41,628 nucleotides of DNA from JBHPHI01 sp042569595 (GTDB lineage Bacteria > Patescibacteriota > Microgenomatia > UBA1400 > 2-01-FULL-45-11), in NCBI GenBank assembly GCA_042569595.1, contig JBHPHI010000005.1, positions 1-41,628 on the forward strand. The letters run 5' to 3'. Shown here one piece after another: positions 1 to 7,098 of the stretch; positions within the stretch are counted from its first letter, which is position 1; each line of letters opens with the position of its first letter. The translations under genes and the position numbers were made by a program. The notes beneath the pieces are model-generated. The model did no database searches and was not told where the DNA came from. It worked only from the letters and a program-made list of their open reading frames with translations.

Positions 1-72
1 GGAACAAGAGAATACTACAAAAAATTTGGATATGCATTAGAAGGAACTTATATGACCAAGAACTTAAAATAA
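1..72 (+). CDS. Elp3-type tRNA U34 modification enzyme, C-terminal end only
   Basis: The window opens inside a reading frame that ends at the TAA at 70-72. The 23 visible residues contain REYYKKFGYALEGTYM, which matches the very end of the GNAT acetyltransferase domain of Elp3-family proteins (usual form REYYRKLGYELEGPYM followed by VKxL). Elp3 is a radical-SAM plus acetyltransferase enzyme that starts carboxymethylation of U34 in tRNA. The radical-SAM part lies outside the window, so the call rests on this short tail; another GNAT protein remains possible. Confidence 0.6.
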   Translation, partial: GTREYYKKFGYALEGTYMTKNLK

Positions 73-157
73 TACATTTTCTGTATTCTTGGGAAAAAGT
101 ACTGGTTCTGATAAAATTGCAAAGTCCCAAAATAGTTCTCTATACTATATAGACTAT

Positions 158-228
158 TGCCGGGTGGTGAAATGGTATCACAGCGGCCTTTGAAGCCGTT
201 TTTCTAGGTTCAAGTCCTAGCCCGGCAG
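158..228 (+). tRNA. tRNA-Gln (anticodon TTG)
   Basis: A full cloverleaf can be folded. The acceptor stem is TGCCGGG with CCCGGCA, the anticodon stem is GCGGC/GCCGT around loop CTTTGAA (anticodon TTG), and the T arm is CTAGG-TTCAAGT-CCTAG. The discriminator is G at 228. CCA is not encoded. An AT-rich stretch with TACTAT about 15 bases upstream may be its promoter. Confidence 0.95.
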
Positions 229-279
229 CAAAAGTTCCCGATAGAGTCTATGACCCCCTCAAACTGATATAATTTCATT

Positions 280-1032
280 ATGAAACTAAAACAAGAAACA
301 GCTTGTGCTATTAATGCAATAAAAGCAGCAGCAAAAGAATCTCTCAAATATTTTGGAAAAACAAATAAAACTTTTTATAAAAAAGGTGATGAGTTAGTTA
401 CACAGATAGATATAGATTGTGAAAACATAATTAAAAATCTTTTGATAAATGATTTTCCAAATTATGGATTTTTAGGTGAAGAAAGTGAAGAAAAAAAAGA
501 AGATACAGACTACAAATGGATTGTTGATCCAATAGATGGAACTGTAAATTTTAGTCGTGGAATAAATTTATATGGAATTTCAATAGCATTAGCTAATAAA
601 AATAAGGTAATCTTAGGAATTGTTTACAACCCTGTATCAGATGAGTTATTTGTAGCAGAAAAAAGTCAGGGTACTACTCTAAATGGAGTTAAAACAAAAG
701 TATCTAATGAAGAGAGTCTGGATAGATCGGTTATTTACTCAACTGAATTATTCAAGTCCGATCAACACGTAAGTTCCCTATATAAAAAAATAAAACAATT
801 CAGAATTACCAGCTCATCAGCATATGAAACCTGCTTAGTTGCAGCAGGGCGTATCGAAGGATTTATAAAAGTAACAACAAATCCATGGGGATTTGCAGCA
901 GCAAATTTAATCGTTGAGGAAGCTGGTGGAGAAGTTACAAACTTTAAAGGTGAGGAGTGGGATACTAACTCTACCCACATTGTTTCGAGCAATGGTTTTG
1001 TACACAAAAAGTTACTTGAATCTCTAAACTAA
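280..1032 (+). CDS. Inositol monophosphatase family protein
   Basis: A 250-residue protein of the FIG superfamily (IMPase/SuhB/CysQ), Mg-dependent sugar or inositol phosphate phosphatases. Seen: GDELVTQID near residue 37, GEESE near 67 (metal-binding Glu), and WIVDPIDGTVNF near 80-91, the hallmark metal and substrate motif. The C-terminal motif normally written WDxAAG reads WGFAAA here (near 206), so the usual metal/substrate Asp is replaced by Gly; the following EEAGGEV is normal. Activity may be altered or the substrate different. Promoter: extended -10 TGATATAAT at 265-273, six bases before the ATG, predicting a leaderless mRNA. The exact substrate cannot be told from sequence. Confidence 0.85.
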   Translation: MKLKQETACAINAIKAAAKESLKYFGKTNKTFYKKGDELVTQIDIDCENIIKNLLINDFPNYGFLGEESEEKKEDTDYKWIVDPIDGTVNFSRGINLYGISIALANKNKVILGIVYNPVSDELFVAEKSQGTTLNGVKTKVSNEESLDRSVIYSTELFKSDQHVSSLYKKIKQFRITSSSAYETCLVAAGRIEGFIKVTTNPWGFAAANLIVEEAGGEVTNFKGEEWDTNSTHIVSSNGFVHKKLLESLN

Positions 1033-1061
1033 CTCTTCATTTCTACAAAAAGTTCCGTATA

Positions 1062-1120
1062 ACGTCCACGACCGCCAGCTTTTTTCGTACAAGAGAGTAG
1101 TGTGAATTGGACGTGGTTAG
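1062..1120 (+). repeat. Dispersed intergenic repeat, copy A (divergent)
   Basis: CGTCCACGACCGCCAGCTTT at 1063-1082 resembles the core of copies B-E (CGTCCAANAGAGCCAGCT). At 1106-1120 the same core returns inverted as TTGGACGTGGTTAG, so ACGTCCA (1062-1068) can pair with TGGACGT (1108-1114). It lies between the phosphatase gene and the tail-fibre-like gene. Confidence 0.5.
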
Positions 1121-1224
1121 AAAAAAAATACAATAATTCCACTCCGATTTTAATACAAAATATTTTACTCACCAACGCATTCCACCTTACGTAATTTACT
1201 ACCCTTGTTTATACTCTTTTTAGT

Positions 1225-2373
1225 ATGAACAGGGTAAAATCTTTATTGAAACGAATATCATGGCTCAGGATATTAACAAGTGTATTATTGCCATTATTGG
1301 CTGGATTTTTAGGATCTGCCGCCCACAATTACTATGCACAAAAAAATCAGTTTGCCGATATCTGTAAAAGCGAAAATGCCAGAGAATGTATAGAAACTAA
1401 CAAACTAAACGCTGACAAAAGTAATCAAAAATCAGAACTAAAAAGATATAGCCTAAACTGGGCCCTTCCTGGAGCAAATAGTGACATTTATTCCCTGTCC
1501 GCTATTAGCTCAATAAGCAGCTATGGGGACCTTTTATTAAGCTCTGGTGGAGAGAATAAAAACATCACCATATCACCTACGGGTGATGGAAGTGTAAATA
1601 TAGATGGATTGAAATGGCCAACAAGCGATAGTGACAATGGAAAGGTTTTACAAACTGATGGCAGTGGTCAACTCTCGTTTGTATCTCGTGCATCAACTGG
1701 AGAAAACTCCGACATCACTTCATTGACCAAAATTAACTCAATTTCAAGTGATGGACCTCTATCACTCAGTGCTGGTGGCGCAAACAAGAATATCTCACTA
1801 TCTCCATCAGGAACAGGCAATCTCATCTTAGATGGGTTTTCTTGGCCCACTAGCGACGGAAACAGTGGTCAAGCCTTGCGAACTGACGGTTCTGGTAATT
1901 TAACATTTGGACCTAGGGGAGCAATGTACAGTAACGGCAGCATTTATTTTACATCCTCAGCGCAAACAACAATTTCAACCATAGGTACCTATGTAAAAGC
2001 TGCTGGGACTTCTGACTCTATCTTCTTAAATAATTGGGATACAAACTCTACAAACAATAGATTGCGCTACATTGGTGCGGAGGATGTTCACGCACACATT
2101 GCTGTAACTGTATCCATGACCGCAGTAGCCAATAATGAAACAATCGGTTTACGTGTTGTAAAAAATGGAAACGCTTCGGAAAAAGCAGCGATAGCCTCAA
2201 CAGTTGAGAGGTTTGTCTCAACTGGGGCAGATATCGGATCTACCGCTTTACATGCCGATTTTAATATGTCTACCAATGATTACATAGAATTATGGGTAAC
2301 AAACACAGACAGTGCAACCGGAATTACTGTCGACTATATGTACTTCTTTGTTTTAGCCCAGCCATCAAATTAG
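1225..2373 (+). CDS. Membrane-anchored tail-fibre-like surface protein with tandem repeats
   Basis: A 382-residue protein. Residues about 13-33 form one hydrophobic segment after a basic start, so the rest is probably outside the cell. Two tandem units of about 73 residues follow (about 83-155 and 157-229). Each begins NSDI-SL, has SSGGENKNI or SAGGANKNI, then WPTSD and ends with a TDGSG motif. Such DGSG/WPTSD units are typical of phage tail fibres and bacterial appendage stalks. The C-terminal 140 residues look like a small beta-rich head (pattern YFTSSAQTTIS...TYVKAAGT). I infer a trimeric stalk-and-head adhesin, perhaps for host-cell contact. Promoter TATACT at 1210-1215, nine bases before ATG. 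No named family recognised. Confidence 0.65.
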   Translation: MNRVKSLLKRISWLRILTSVLLPLLAGFLGSAAHNYYAQKNQFADICKSENARECIETNKLNADKSNQKSELKRYSLNWALPGANSDIYSLSAISSISSYGDLLLSSGGENKNITISPTGDGSVNIDGLKWPTSDSDNGKVLQTDGSGQLSFVSRASTGENSDITSLTKINSISSDGPLSLSAGGANKNISLSPSGTGNLILDGFSWPTSDGNSGQALRTDGSGNLTFGPRGAMYSNGSIYFTSSAQTTISTIGTYVKAAGTSDSIFLNNWDTNSTNNRLRYIGAEDVHAHIAVTVSMTAVANNETIGLRVVKNGNASEKAAIASTVERFVSTGADIGSTALHADFNMSTNDYIELWVTNTDSATGITVDYMYFFVLAQPSN

Positions 2374-2414
2374 AATTAAGCAATATATTCAAATATGTAC
2401 ATGCTTGCTTCATT

Positions 2415-2428
2415 AAAACCTAGGTTTT
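2415..2428. terminator. Palindrome between convergent genes, possible bidirectional terminator
   Basis: AAAACCTAGGTTTT is a perfect 14-base palindrome in the 65-base gap between two convergent genes. A-run on one side and T-run on the other would serve as a weak terminator on both strands. The stem is short, so this is tentative. Confidence 0.4.
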
Positions 2429-2438
2429 GCACCAACTG

Positions 2439-2894
2439 CTAATCAAAGTAGATTATTTCTTCCTCCATACCCACACCAGAACTACTTAGATCTACTACTT
2501 TCATCCACTGAGTCATCATTTTGTACAATACATATTCGCTTCCATCTACACCTTCCAAAGGCCAATAGTCATTTCCGTATTCCTGACTTAGCTTTCTAAA
2601 CTTATCAAAATAATCACTGTTTTCAGTAATATTTGGAATTTCCCGAGCCTCACCAAAAGCATTTATAAGTAATTCATTTTTTCGCCAGAGTGATATGCTA
2701 ATTTTTGGGTTTTTACCCAAGGCGATTGCTTTTCTAGTTATTCTTTTCGTCAAAAAATAAAAACAGAGGTCATTATCTAACATAAACAAAACCACTGACG
2801 ACACAGGCTTGTCTTCATCAGTCACTGCAACCGACATCACCTTAACACTCTCTATGTAGTCCTTTAGATTCCGACCTTTGTATTCATAATTCAT
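2439..2894 (-). CDS. Pyridoxamine 5'-phosphate oxidase-fold (FMN-binding) protein
   Basis: A 151-residue protein of the split-barrel flavin-binding fold. Seen: VMSVAVTDEDKPVSSVVLFMLDN at the start, then FYFLTKRITRKAIALGKNPKISISLW, the usual strand pattern of small PNPOx-like proteins, and LINAFGEARE. The exact reaction (flavin, F420 or haem related) is not determined. I chose the ATG at 2894 and not an in-frame TTG at 2915. Reading the minus strand, TTGGCA - 17 bases - TACAAT ends six bases before this ATG, a near-consensus promoter giving a leaderless mRNA. Confidence 0.75.
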   Translation of the reverse strand: MNYEYKGRNLKDYIESVKVMSVAVTDEDKPVSSVVLFMLDNDLCFYFLTKRITRKAIALGKNPKISISLWRKNELLINAFGEAREIPNITENSDYFDKFRKLSQEYGNDYWPLEGVDGSEYVLYKMMTQWMKVVDLSSSGVGMEEEIIYFD

Positions 2895-2944
2895 ACAGTC
2901 ATTGTAATTTATCAATACTGAGATGCCAAATGCAAACTAAAATG

Positions 2945-3014
2945 TTTTCCAACCTCGTCCAACACAGCCAGCTTTGCTTGTAAAGCATTATTTAGCCCAT
3001 TTATCAATCTATTT
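2945..3014 (+). repeat. Dispersed intergenic repeat, copy B
   Basis: Starts TTTCCAACCTCGTCCAACAC, continues GCCAGCT, a small hairpin TGCTT-GTA-AAGCA, then CATTATTT and CCATTTATCAATCTATTTA. Copies B and C agree along about 70 bases. This one lies between two minus-strand genes. Confidence 0.8.
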
Positions 3015-3024
3015 AAGAAATTAC

Positions 3025-3348
3025 TTATTCGCCTGGCTCTATTACTGTCCAGTTTATTGCCGTATTGTTTCCTTCTTCGTTAGATCTAGAAATTAAATTT
3101 GTATAAGAGTCATCAATGCAATTTGGATTTGTTCTTCCGTTAGCTTTAGCTTCTTCAGAATCTGCTGGAACAACTCCTTTGTACCTTAATACCGAAGAGT
3201 GGCTTGCTTGATCTGCCTGTGCTTTTGCATGTAAGTAGGTTTGCTCATCAACTTCAGAGCTTCGCTCAGGAAACTTTAGATCATTTCTTTGTCTTCTAAG
3301 ATCTAAAAACTCCGTTGTATTCCACTTTCTCCTAAATTCTTTCGTCAT
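3025..3348 (-). CDS. Hypothetical protein
   Basis: A 107-residue hydrophilic protein, rich in charged residues and Asn, with no membrane segment and no motif that I recognise. Support for reality: an extended -10 promoter TGATATAAT (complement of 3357-3362 plus flank), eight bases before the ATG, as for neighbouring genes. It is enclosed between repeat copies B and C, which makes it look like a small cassette. No function proposed. Confidence 0.6.
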   Translation of the reverse strand: MTKEFRRKWNTTEFLDLRRQRNDLKFPERSSEVDEQTYLHAKAQADQASHSSVLRYKGVVPADSEEAKANGRTNPNCIDDSYTNLISRSNEEGNNTAINWTVIEPGE

Positions 3349-3431
3349 AAAAATGGATTATATCAGTAAAACGCTGTTTAAAACTCTAATTAATAAGATA
3401 TAAAGTAAAACCTATCTTAGGCTTATTAATA

Positions 3432-3502
3432 ATTTCCAACCTCGTCCAATAGAGCCAGCTACGCTTGTAAAGCATTATTTCACCTATTTATCAATCCATT
3501 TA
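3432..3502 (+). repeat. Dispersed intergenic repeat, copy C
   Basis: Starts TTTCCAACCTCGTCCAATAG, then GCCAGCT, GCTTGTAAAGCATTATTT and CTATTTATCAATCCATTTA. Closest to copy B. It lies between divergent genes, directly upstream of the promoter at 3520-3528. Confidence 0.8.
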
Positions 3503-3534
3503 TAATTAGCTCACTAAATTGGTATAATCTAGAA

Positions 3535-4380
3535 ATGAGTTGGATTTTATTCTCATTTATAAGTATTTTTTCAAGCGCTATCGCTAACCTTTTTCAAAGA
3601 ATAACTATGAAGAAGGACAGCAGTGATCCAATTGTGTCTTCAATAATTTTTCAATTTACTCTAGCTGTTTTGTCTGGAGTATTTGCCTTTATTAAAGGTT
3701 TTAATATGCCTCCCACAGAATTACTCTTTCCCAACTTCTTGTTCAGCGGTATTTGTTATGGATTTGGAACAATAACTTTCTTTAAAGCAATGAAAACTAT
3801 CGGTGCGTCCGAGAAAACTATCTTAACTGGATTTGGATCACTAATAGTTATTCTTACATCATTTATTTTCTTGAAAGAGACATTAACTCCAAAACAACTT
3901 CTAGGTGTATTAGTTATCATTCTCGCAATTTTAGTTGTGGAGTTAAAAAAAGAAAAAATCTCATTTAGTAAAGGTGCTAAATTAGCATTGCTTGGTACTA
4001 CACTTTATGGGTTTGCAGTAGTTAATGACTCTTTTATTTTAAGAAGTTACGATGCAATTTCATTTATGCCTGTTATGTCATTGATTCCGGGACTAATACT
4101 GGCTGCATCATATCCAAAAAGCACTCTTAAACTTTTCAACACGCTCAAACGAACGGATAAAAATCTTTGGATATATGGGTTCTTCTACTCCATACAAGGA
4201 GTAGCCTACTATTCTGCCATAGAAACTGGGGGTCTGGTTTCTCAAATTAACACACTTTTCAAAACTGAGATCATACTAACTGTATTACTGGCTACAATAT
4301 TTCTAAAAGAGAGAAGGAATTTATTAAGAAAATCCATTGGTGCAGCACTTGCCTCCATCGGTGTTCTTTTAATTAAGTAG
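3535..4380 (+). CDS. EamA/DMT-family membrane transporter
   Basis: A 281-residue, very hydrophobic protein made of two similar halves of about five membrane segments each, as in EamA transporters of the drug/metabolite superfamily. Typical features are the ends of the halves: FLKETLTPKQLLGVLVIILAI (about 112-132) and FLKERRNLLRKSIGAALASIG near the C-terminus. Substrate unknown. First gene of a four-gene unit with the hydrolase, C39 peptidase and methyltransferase. Promoter: extended -10 TGGTATAAT at 3520-3528, six bases before ATG, so leaderless. Confidence 0.85.
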   Translation: MSWILFSFISIFSSAIANLFQRITMKKDSSDPIVSSIIFQFTLAVLSGVFAFIKGFNMPPTELLFPNFLFSGICYGFGTITFFKAMKTIGASEKTILTGFGSLIVILTSFIFLKETLTPKQLLGVLVIILAILVVELKKEKISFSKGAKLALLGTTLYGFAVVNDSFILRSYDAISFMPVMSLIPGLILAASYPKSTLKLFNTLKRTDKNLWIYGFFYSIQGVAYYSAIETGGLVSQINTLFKTEIILTVLLATIFLKERRNLLRKSIGAALASIGVLLIK

Positions 4381-4392
4381 CAAGGAGTTTAA

Positions 4393-4935
4393 ATGAAAGC
4401 AATAATTATTCACGGATGGGATCAAAAACCAACAGACGAATGGCTCCCTTGGTTAACAGAAGAGCTTAAAAATAACGGTTGGCAAGTAGAGCTACCCACC
4501 ATGCCAAATGCAGCTATGCCAAAATTAGACGAGTGGATGGACAAGTTAGTGTCATTAAATCCAAATAAAAATACAGTTTTAATCGGACACTCTCTTTCAA
4601 ACTCTCTAATACTAAAATACATGGAAAGGCCTGATTCAAAATTAAAATCAGCTTACCTTGTTGCAGCATGGGACTATTTACTGCCAGCCCTGAAAAAAGA
4701 ACATATTTCTTTTTTTAAAGGTGGTTTTGATTACGAAGCAATAAATAACAAAGCACCTATTACAATTCTACAATCAACAGACGATCCATATCTTGATTTT
4801 GACAAGGGAAGGGAGTTAGCAGAAAAAGTAAATGCAACCTTTACTCCTTTTGAAAACTCTGGACACTTCCAAACAAAAGATGGGTATGGTGAATTTCCTG
4901 ATTTACTAGAAATGATAATTAAGGAGAATAGATGA
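4393..4935 (+). CDS. RBBP9/YdeN-type alpha/beta hydrolase
   Basis: A 180-residue serine hydrolase fold protein. Seen: IIHGWD at the start (oxyanion region), GHSLSNS near residue 65 (nucleophile Ser), DDPYLDF near 131 (acid Asp) and GHFQ near 156 (His), giving the full triad in family order. It is the size of RBBP9-like proteins. Preceded by an AAGGAG ribosome binding site; the gene starts 12 bases after the transporter and overlaps the next gene by four bases (ATGA), so it is translated as part of the operon. Natural substrate unknown. Confidence 0.85.
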   Translation: MKAIIIHGWDQKPTDEWLPWLTEELKNNGWQVELPTMPNAAMPKLDEWMDKLVSLNPNKNTVLIGHSLSNSLILKYMERPDSKLKSAYLVAAWDYLLPALKKEHISFFKGGFDYEAINNKAPITILQSTDDPYLDFDKGRELAEKVNATFTPFENSGHFQTKDGYGEFPDLLEMIIKENR

Positions 4936-5621
4936 ACACCTTTCCCAACGAAAAACAAAAAGCTGGATCAAAAACATGTGGTCCAAGTTGTCTTCAAAAC
5001 ATTTACACTCACTTTAATAAAAAAACAACTTTAAAAAAGATATTAAAAGATTTAAGTGTCACAGTTGACGACCCCACTCACGTTCCACAACTAGCCAGGC
5101 ATGTAAAGGATATTGGTTTGGATGTTAGGATTATCTCCTCATGCACTTACAACATTTCTCCAGACTGGAAAAGCAAAAGTGAAAAAGAGATTGCTGAACT
5201 ATTAAAAAAATGGGTTGTTCACAATCACAAAAACAAATGGATTAAAGATGTTCTTTATTTGCTTTTCTACTTACAAGAAGGTGGAAAGCTTGAAATTGTG
5301 GACTTATCAACCAAAATCATTGATAAAGAATTAGATAAAGGTAATGTCGTCTTGAGTTGCCTTGAAGAATCATGGCTTTGGGAAAAAAGAAAAATATACG
5401 GAACAACAAAATATGACAGCATAAAAGGCAGGCCTACTGGTCACTTTGTCATTGTGTACGATAAAAAAGGGGATGAATACTTAATAAGCGACCCATTCCC
5501 AACAGGACTCAAAGAAAAAGAGGGTTTATATAAAGTAAGTAAGGACAAGCTCCTGATCAGCACAGTAGTATGGGGTGCTCAAATTCTTTCAATCTCAAAC
5601 AGGAAAGTGGATGGACAGTAA
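4932..5621 (+). CDS. C39-like papain-fold peptidase
   Basis: A 229-residue protein. The catalytic Cys lies in KTCGPSCLQN (residues 14-23), preceded by the usual Gln-containing stretch. The His is in GHFVIVYD (about 180) and the Asp in ISDPFPTG (about 195). This is the order seen in C39 and C39-like peptidases, which cut leader peptides or act as peptide hydrolases. There is no ABC-transporter part and no signal peptide, so it is cytoplasmic. AAGGAG precedes the ATG. Overlaps both neighbours, so it works with the hydrolase and methyltransferase genes. Substrate not known. Confidence 0.75.
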   Translation: MNTFPNEKQKAGSKTCGPSCLQNIYTHFNKKTTLKKILKDLSVTVDDPTHVPQLARHVKDIGLDVRIISSCTYNISPDWKSKSEKEIAELLKKWVVHNHKNKWIKDVLYLLFYLQEGGKLEIVDLSTKIIDKELDKGNVVLSCLEESWLWEKRKIYGTTKYDSIKGRPTGHFVIVYDKKGDEYLISDPFPTGLKEKEGLYKVSKDKLLISTVVWGAQILSISNRKVDGQ

Positions 5622-6300
5622 AAAGAAAAGTACTCAACAAACTTATTCATCTATCGCAAGTCTCTATACCGAAGACTTTGGAAAAGATAGAGAAGACTTT
5701 GAGATATTTATTTATAAAGCAATAGATCGTCTTAAAACACTTAGTTTGAAGGGGAGTGTGGTTGATCTTGGAAGTGGACCTGGAAATGTTGTTGATTATC
5801 TAATAGAGAAAGGTGTTGATAATAAGATAATTGCAAATGAGTTTACACCAGAGTTTAGCAAGGCTCTTGAAGAAAAATATTCTCAATCAAACCAGGTAAG
5901 CATTAACTCAGAGGACATGGTTAAGTTTGTGCCAAGTTTAAAGGAAAGCTCCATCTCTCTGTATATAGCAAACTACTCAATCATTCACATCCCTGATGAT
6001 GAGGTAGATCCATTATTTAACGAAATATACAAAACATTAGAACCAAAAGGCCTGTTTGTACTTGCAGTTTGGGGCGGATCAAAAAAAGACATGGAAGAAG
6101 AGCCCTATCAAATTGAAAATGACAAGAGGCTAAATACAAACAAAAAGCTTCTTTCTTACATGAATAACTTTTCAAAAGACGAAATGAAGCATAGGCTTAC
6201 TAATGCAGGTTTCACAAGCATTGAAACAAAAGTTCTTGAAACTGAACCAGTTCCTGGATCATTTAACCAACCAAGGATACTTGCTTTCGCAACAAAGTAG
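5611..6300 (+). CDS. Class I SAM-dependent methyltransferase
   Basis: A 230-residue protein. The SAM-binding motif I is VVDLGSGPGN near residue 50. ANEFTP near 74 gives the acidic end of strand 2, and SLYIANYSIIHIPDDEV near 117-133 is the usual motif IV/post region. LEPKGLFVLAVWGG matches the motif before strand 5. Target unknown. I chose ATG 5611, with AGGAAA upstream, over an in-frame start at 5575. It overlaps the peptidase gene by 11 bases. Last gene of the operon; repeat copy D follows at once. Confidence 0.85.
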   Translation: MDSKKKSTQQTYSSIASLYTEDFGKDREDFEIFIYKAIDRLKTLSLKGSVVDLGSGPGNVVDYLIEKGVDNKIIANEFTPEFSKALEEKYSQSNQVSINSEDMVKFVPSLKESSISLYIANYSIIHIPDDEVDPLFNEIYKTLEPKGLFVLAVWGGSKKDMEEEPYQIENDKRLNTNKKLLSYMNNFSKDEMKHRLTNAGFTSIETKVLETEPVPGSFNQPRILAFATK

Positions 6301-6301
6301 T

Positions 6302-6366
6302 TTTTCCAACCTCGTCCAAGAGAGCCAGCTTTTTCTTAAATTATTCCCATTCATCAATCTATTTAT
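6302..6366 (+). repeat. Dispersed intergenic repeat, copy D
   Basis: TTTTCCAACCTCGTCCAAGA followed by GAGCCAGCT, then a shorter middle part and CATTCATCAATCTATTTA. It starts two bases after the methyltransferase stop codon. Confidence 0.8.
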
Positions 6367-6404
6367 TTCTTTGTATTCATATTTATATTTGATAAACTTC
6401 AATT

Positions 6405-6851
6405 ATGAACCCAGAAAGCAAGTATGAGTTATCATCCTGGGGTGAAACCAGAACAATTTCATCAGAAAATGCATGGCTAGACTACGAACCAGGCTTAATT
6501 TCGAATCAAATAAGTATTTCCCAAATCAAATCAAACAAGCCTGGTGAGGGGAAAAAAATTGTTAGTGAATTTATTTCAATAGTAGGTAGCGGTAAAAAAA
6601 TTAATGGTTCAGTTATTGAGCCAGACAGTGTTGATAAACTAAGACAATCTGGGATATTGGCCGAAGTAGAGTCAACTCAAAAAAGCGCTGAGATTCCAGA
6701 AAACATTACAAAAGATCTAAAAGCTATTAGACTTCTTAGGGGTGGTGGGCTAAAGGTTGACAAAGTTGTAGTTTCACCAATTCCTGAAAGTGATGAAGAT
6801 GAGGGGGTTGGTGGTCATAGGGTTCAGGTTTATTTTTTTGGCGAAACATAA
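6405..6851 (+). CDS. Hypothetical protein
   Basis: A 148-residue soluble protein of mixed charge with no recognised motif, signal peptide or membrane segment. A -10 box with extended TG (TGATAAACT, 6390-6398) ends six bases before the ATG, the same leaderless pattern as its neighbours, which supports it as a real gene. Flanked by repeat copies D and E. No function proposed. Confidence 0.6.
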   Translation: MNPESKYELSSWGETRTISSENAWLDYEPGLISNQISISQIKSNKPGEGKKIVSEFISIVGSGKKINGSVIEPDSVDKLRQSGILAEVESTQKSAEIPENITKDLKAIRLLRGGGLKVDKVVVSPIPESDEDEGVGGHRVQVYFFGET

Positions 6852-6852
6852 C

Positions 6853-6908
6853 TTCTCCAACCTCGTCCAGTAGAGCCAACCCATGCTTCGCAAGAAGGTT
6901 GGTTATAA
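6853..6908 (+). repeat. Dispersed intergenic repeat, copy E, with hairpin
   Basis: TCTCCAACCTCGTCCAGTAG then GAGCCAACC. The middle forms a hairpin: CCAACC (about 6877-6882) pairs with GGTTGG (about 6897-6902) around GCTT-CGC-AAG. The right part (CATTTATCAATC) seen in B-D is missing. The rest of the gap to 7098 holds an extended -10 box TGGTACAAT near 6995-7008 and an AT-rich leader of about 85 bases ahead of the next gene. Confidence 0.7.
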
Positions 6909-7098
6909 TGCGCTTCATACTCGACCTGTTTTCTTGTTTCTTTATTGGAGAAAATTTGCTACATGGTTGGTCAATATTTTAGATGAATTTAATTATATGG
7001 TACAATAAAAGTATCTTATAGTATTTTACTGTTCCGTCGTAGGCTTTAAATTAAAGATTTTTTTGTTGTCTGTTTTTTGATCAAAAGGAGATTTGCGT

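Noticed and set aside
1062..6908. The intergenic repeats as integron attC sites
   Set aside because: The position between gene cassettes fits, but clear GTTRRRY and RYYYAAC core sites at both ends are missing, the copies lack a consistent long imperfect palindrome, genes lie on both strands, and no tyrosine integrase is in the window. Kept only as an unnamed repeat family.
7020..7098. CTTTAA/TTAAAG followed by seven T as an attenuator of the ATP-grasp gene
   Set aside because: The stem has only A-T rich pairs with an almost absent loop and would be unstable; no leader peptide or riboswitch-like fold is visible.
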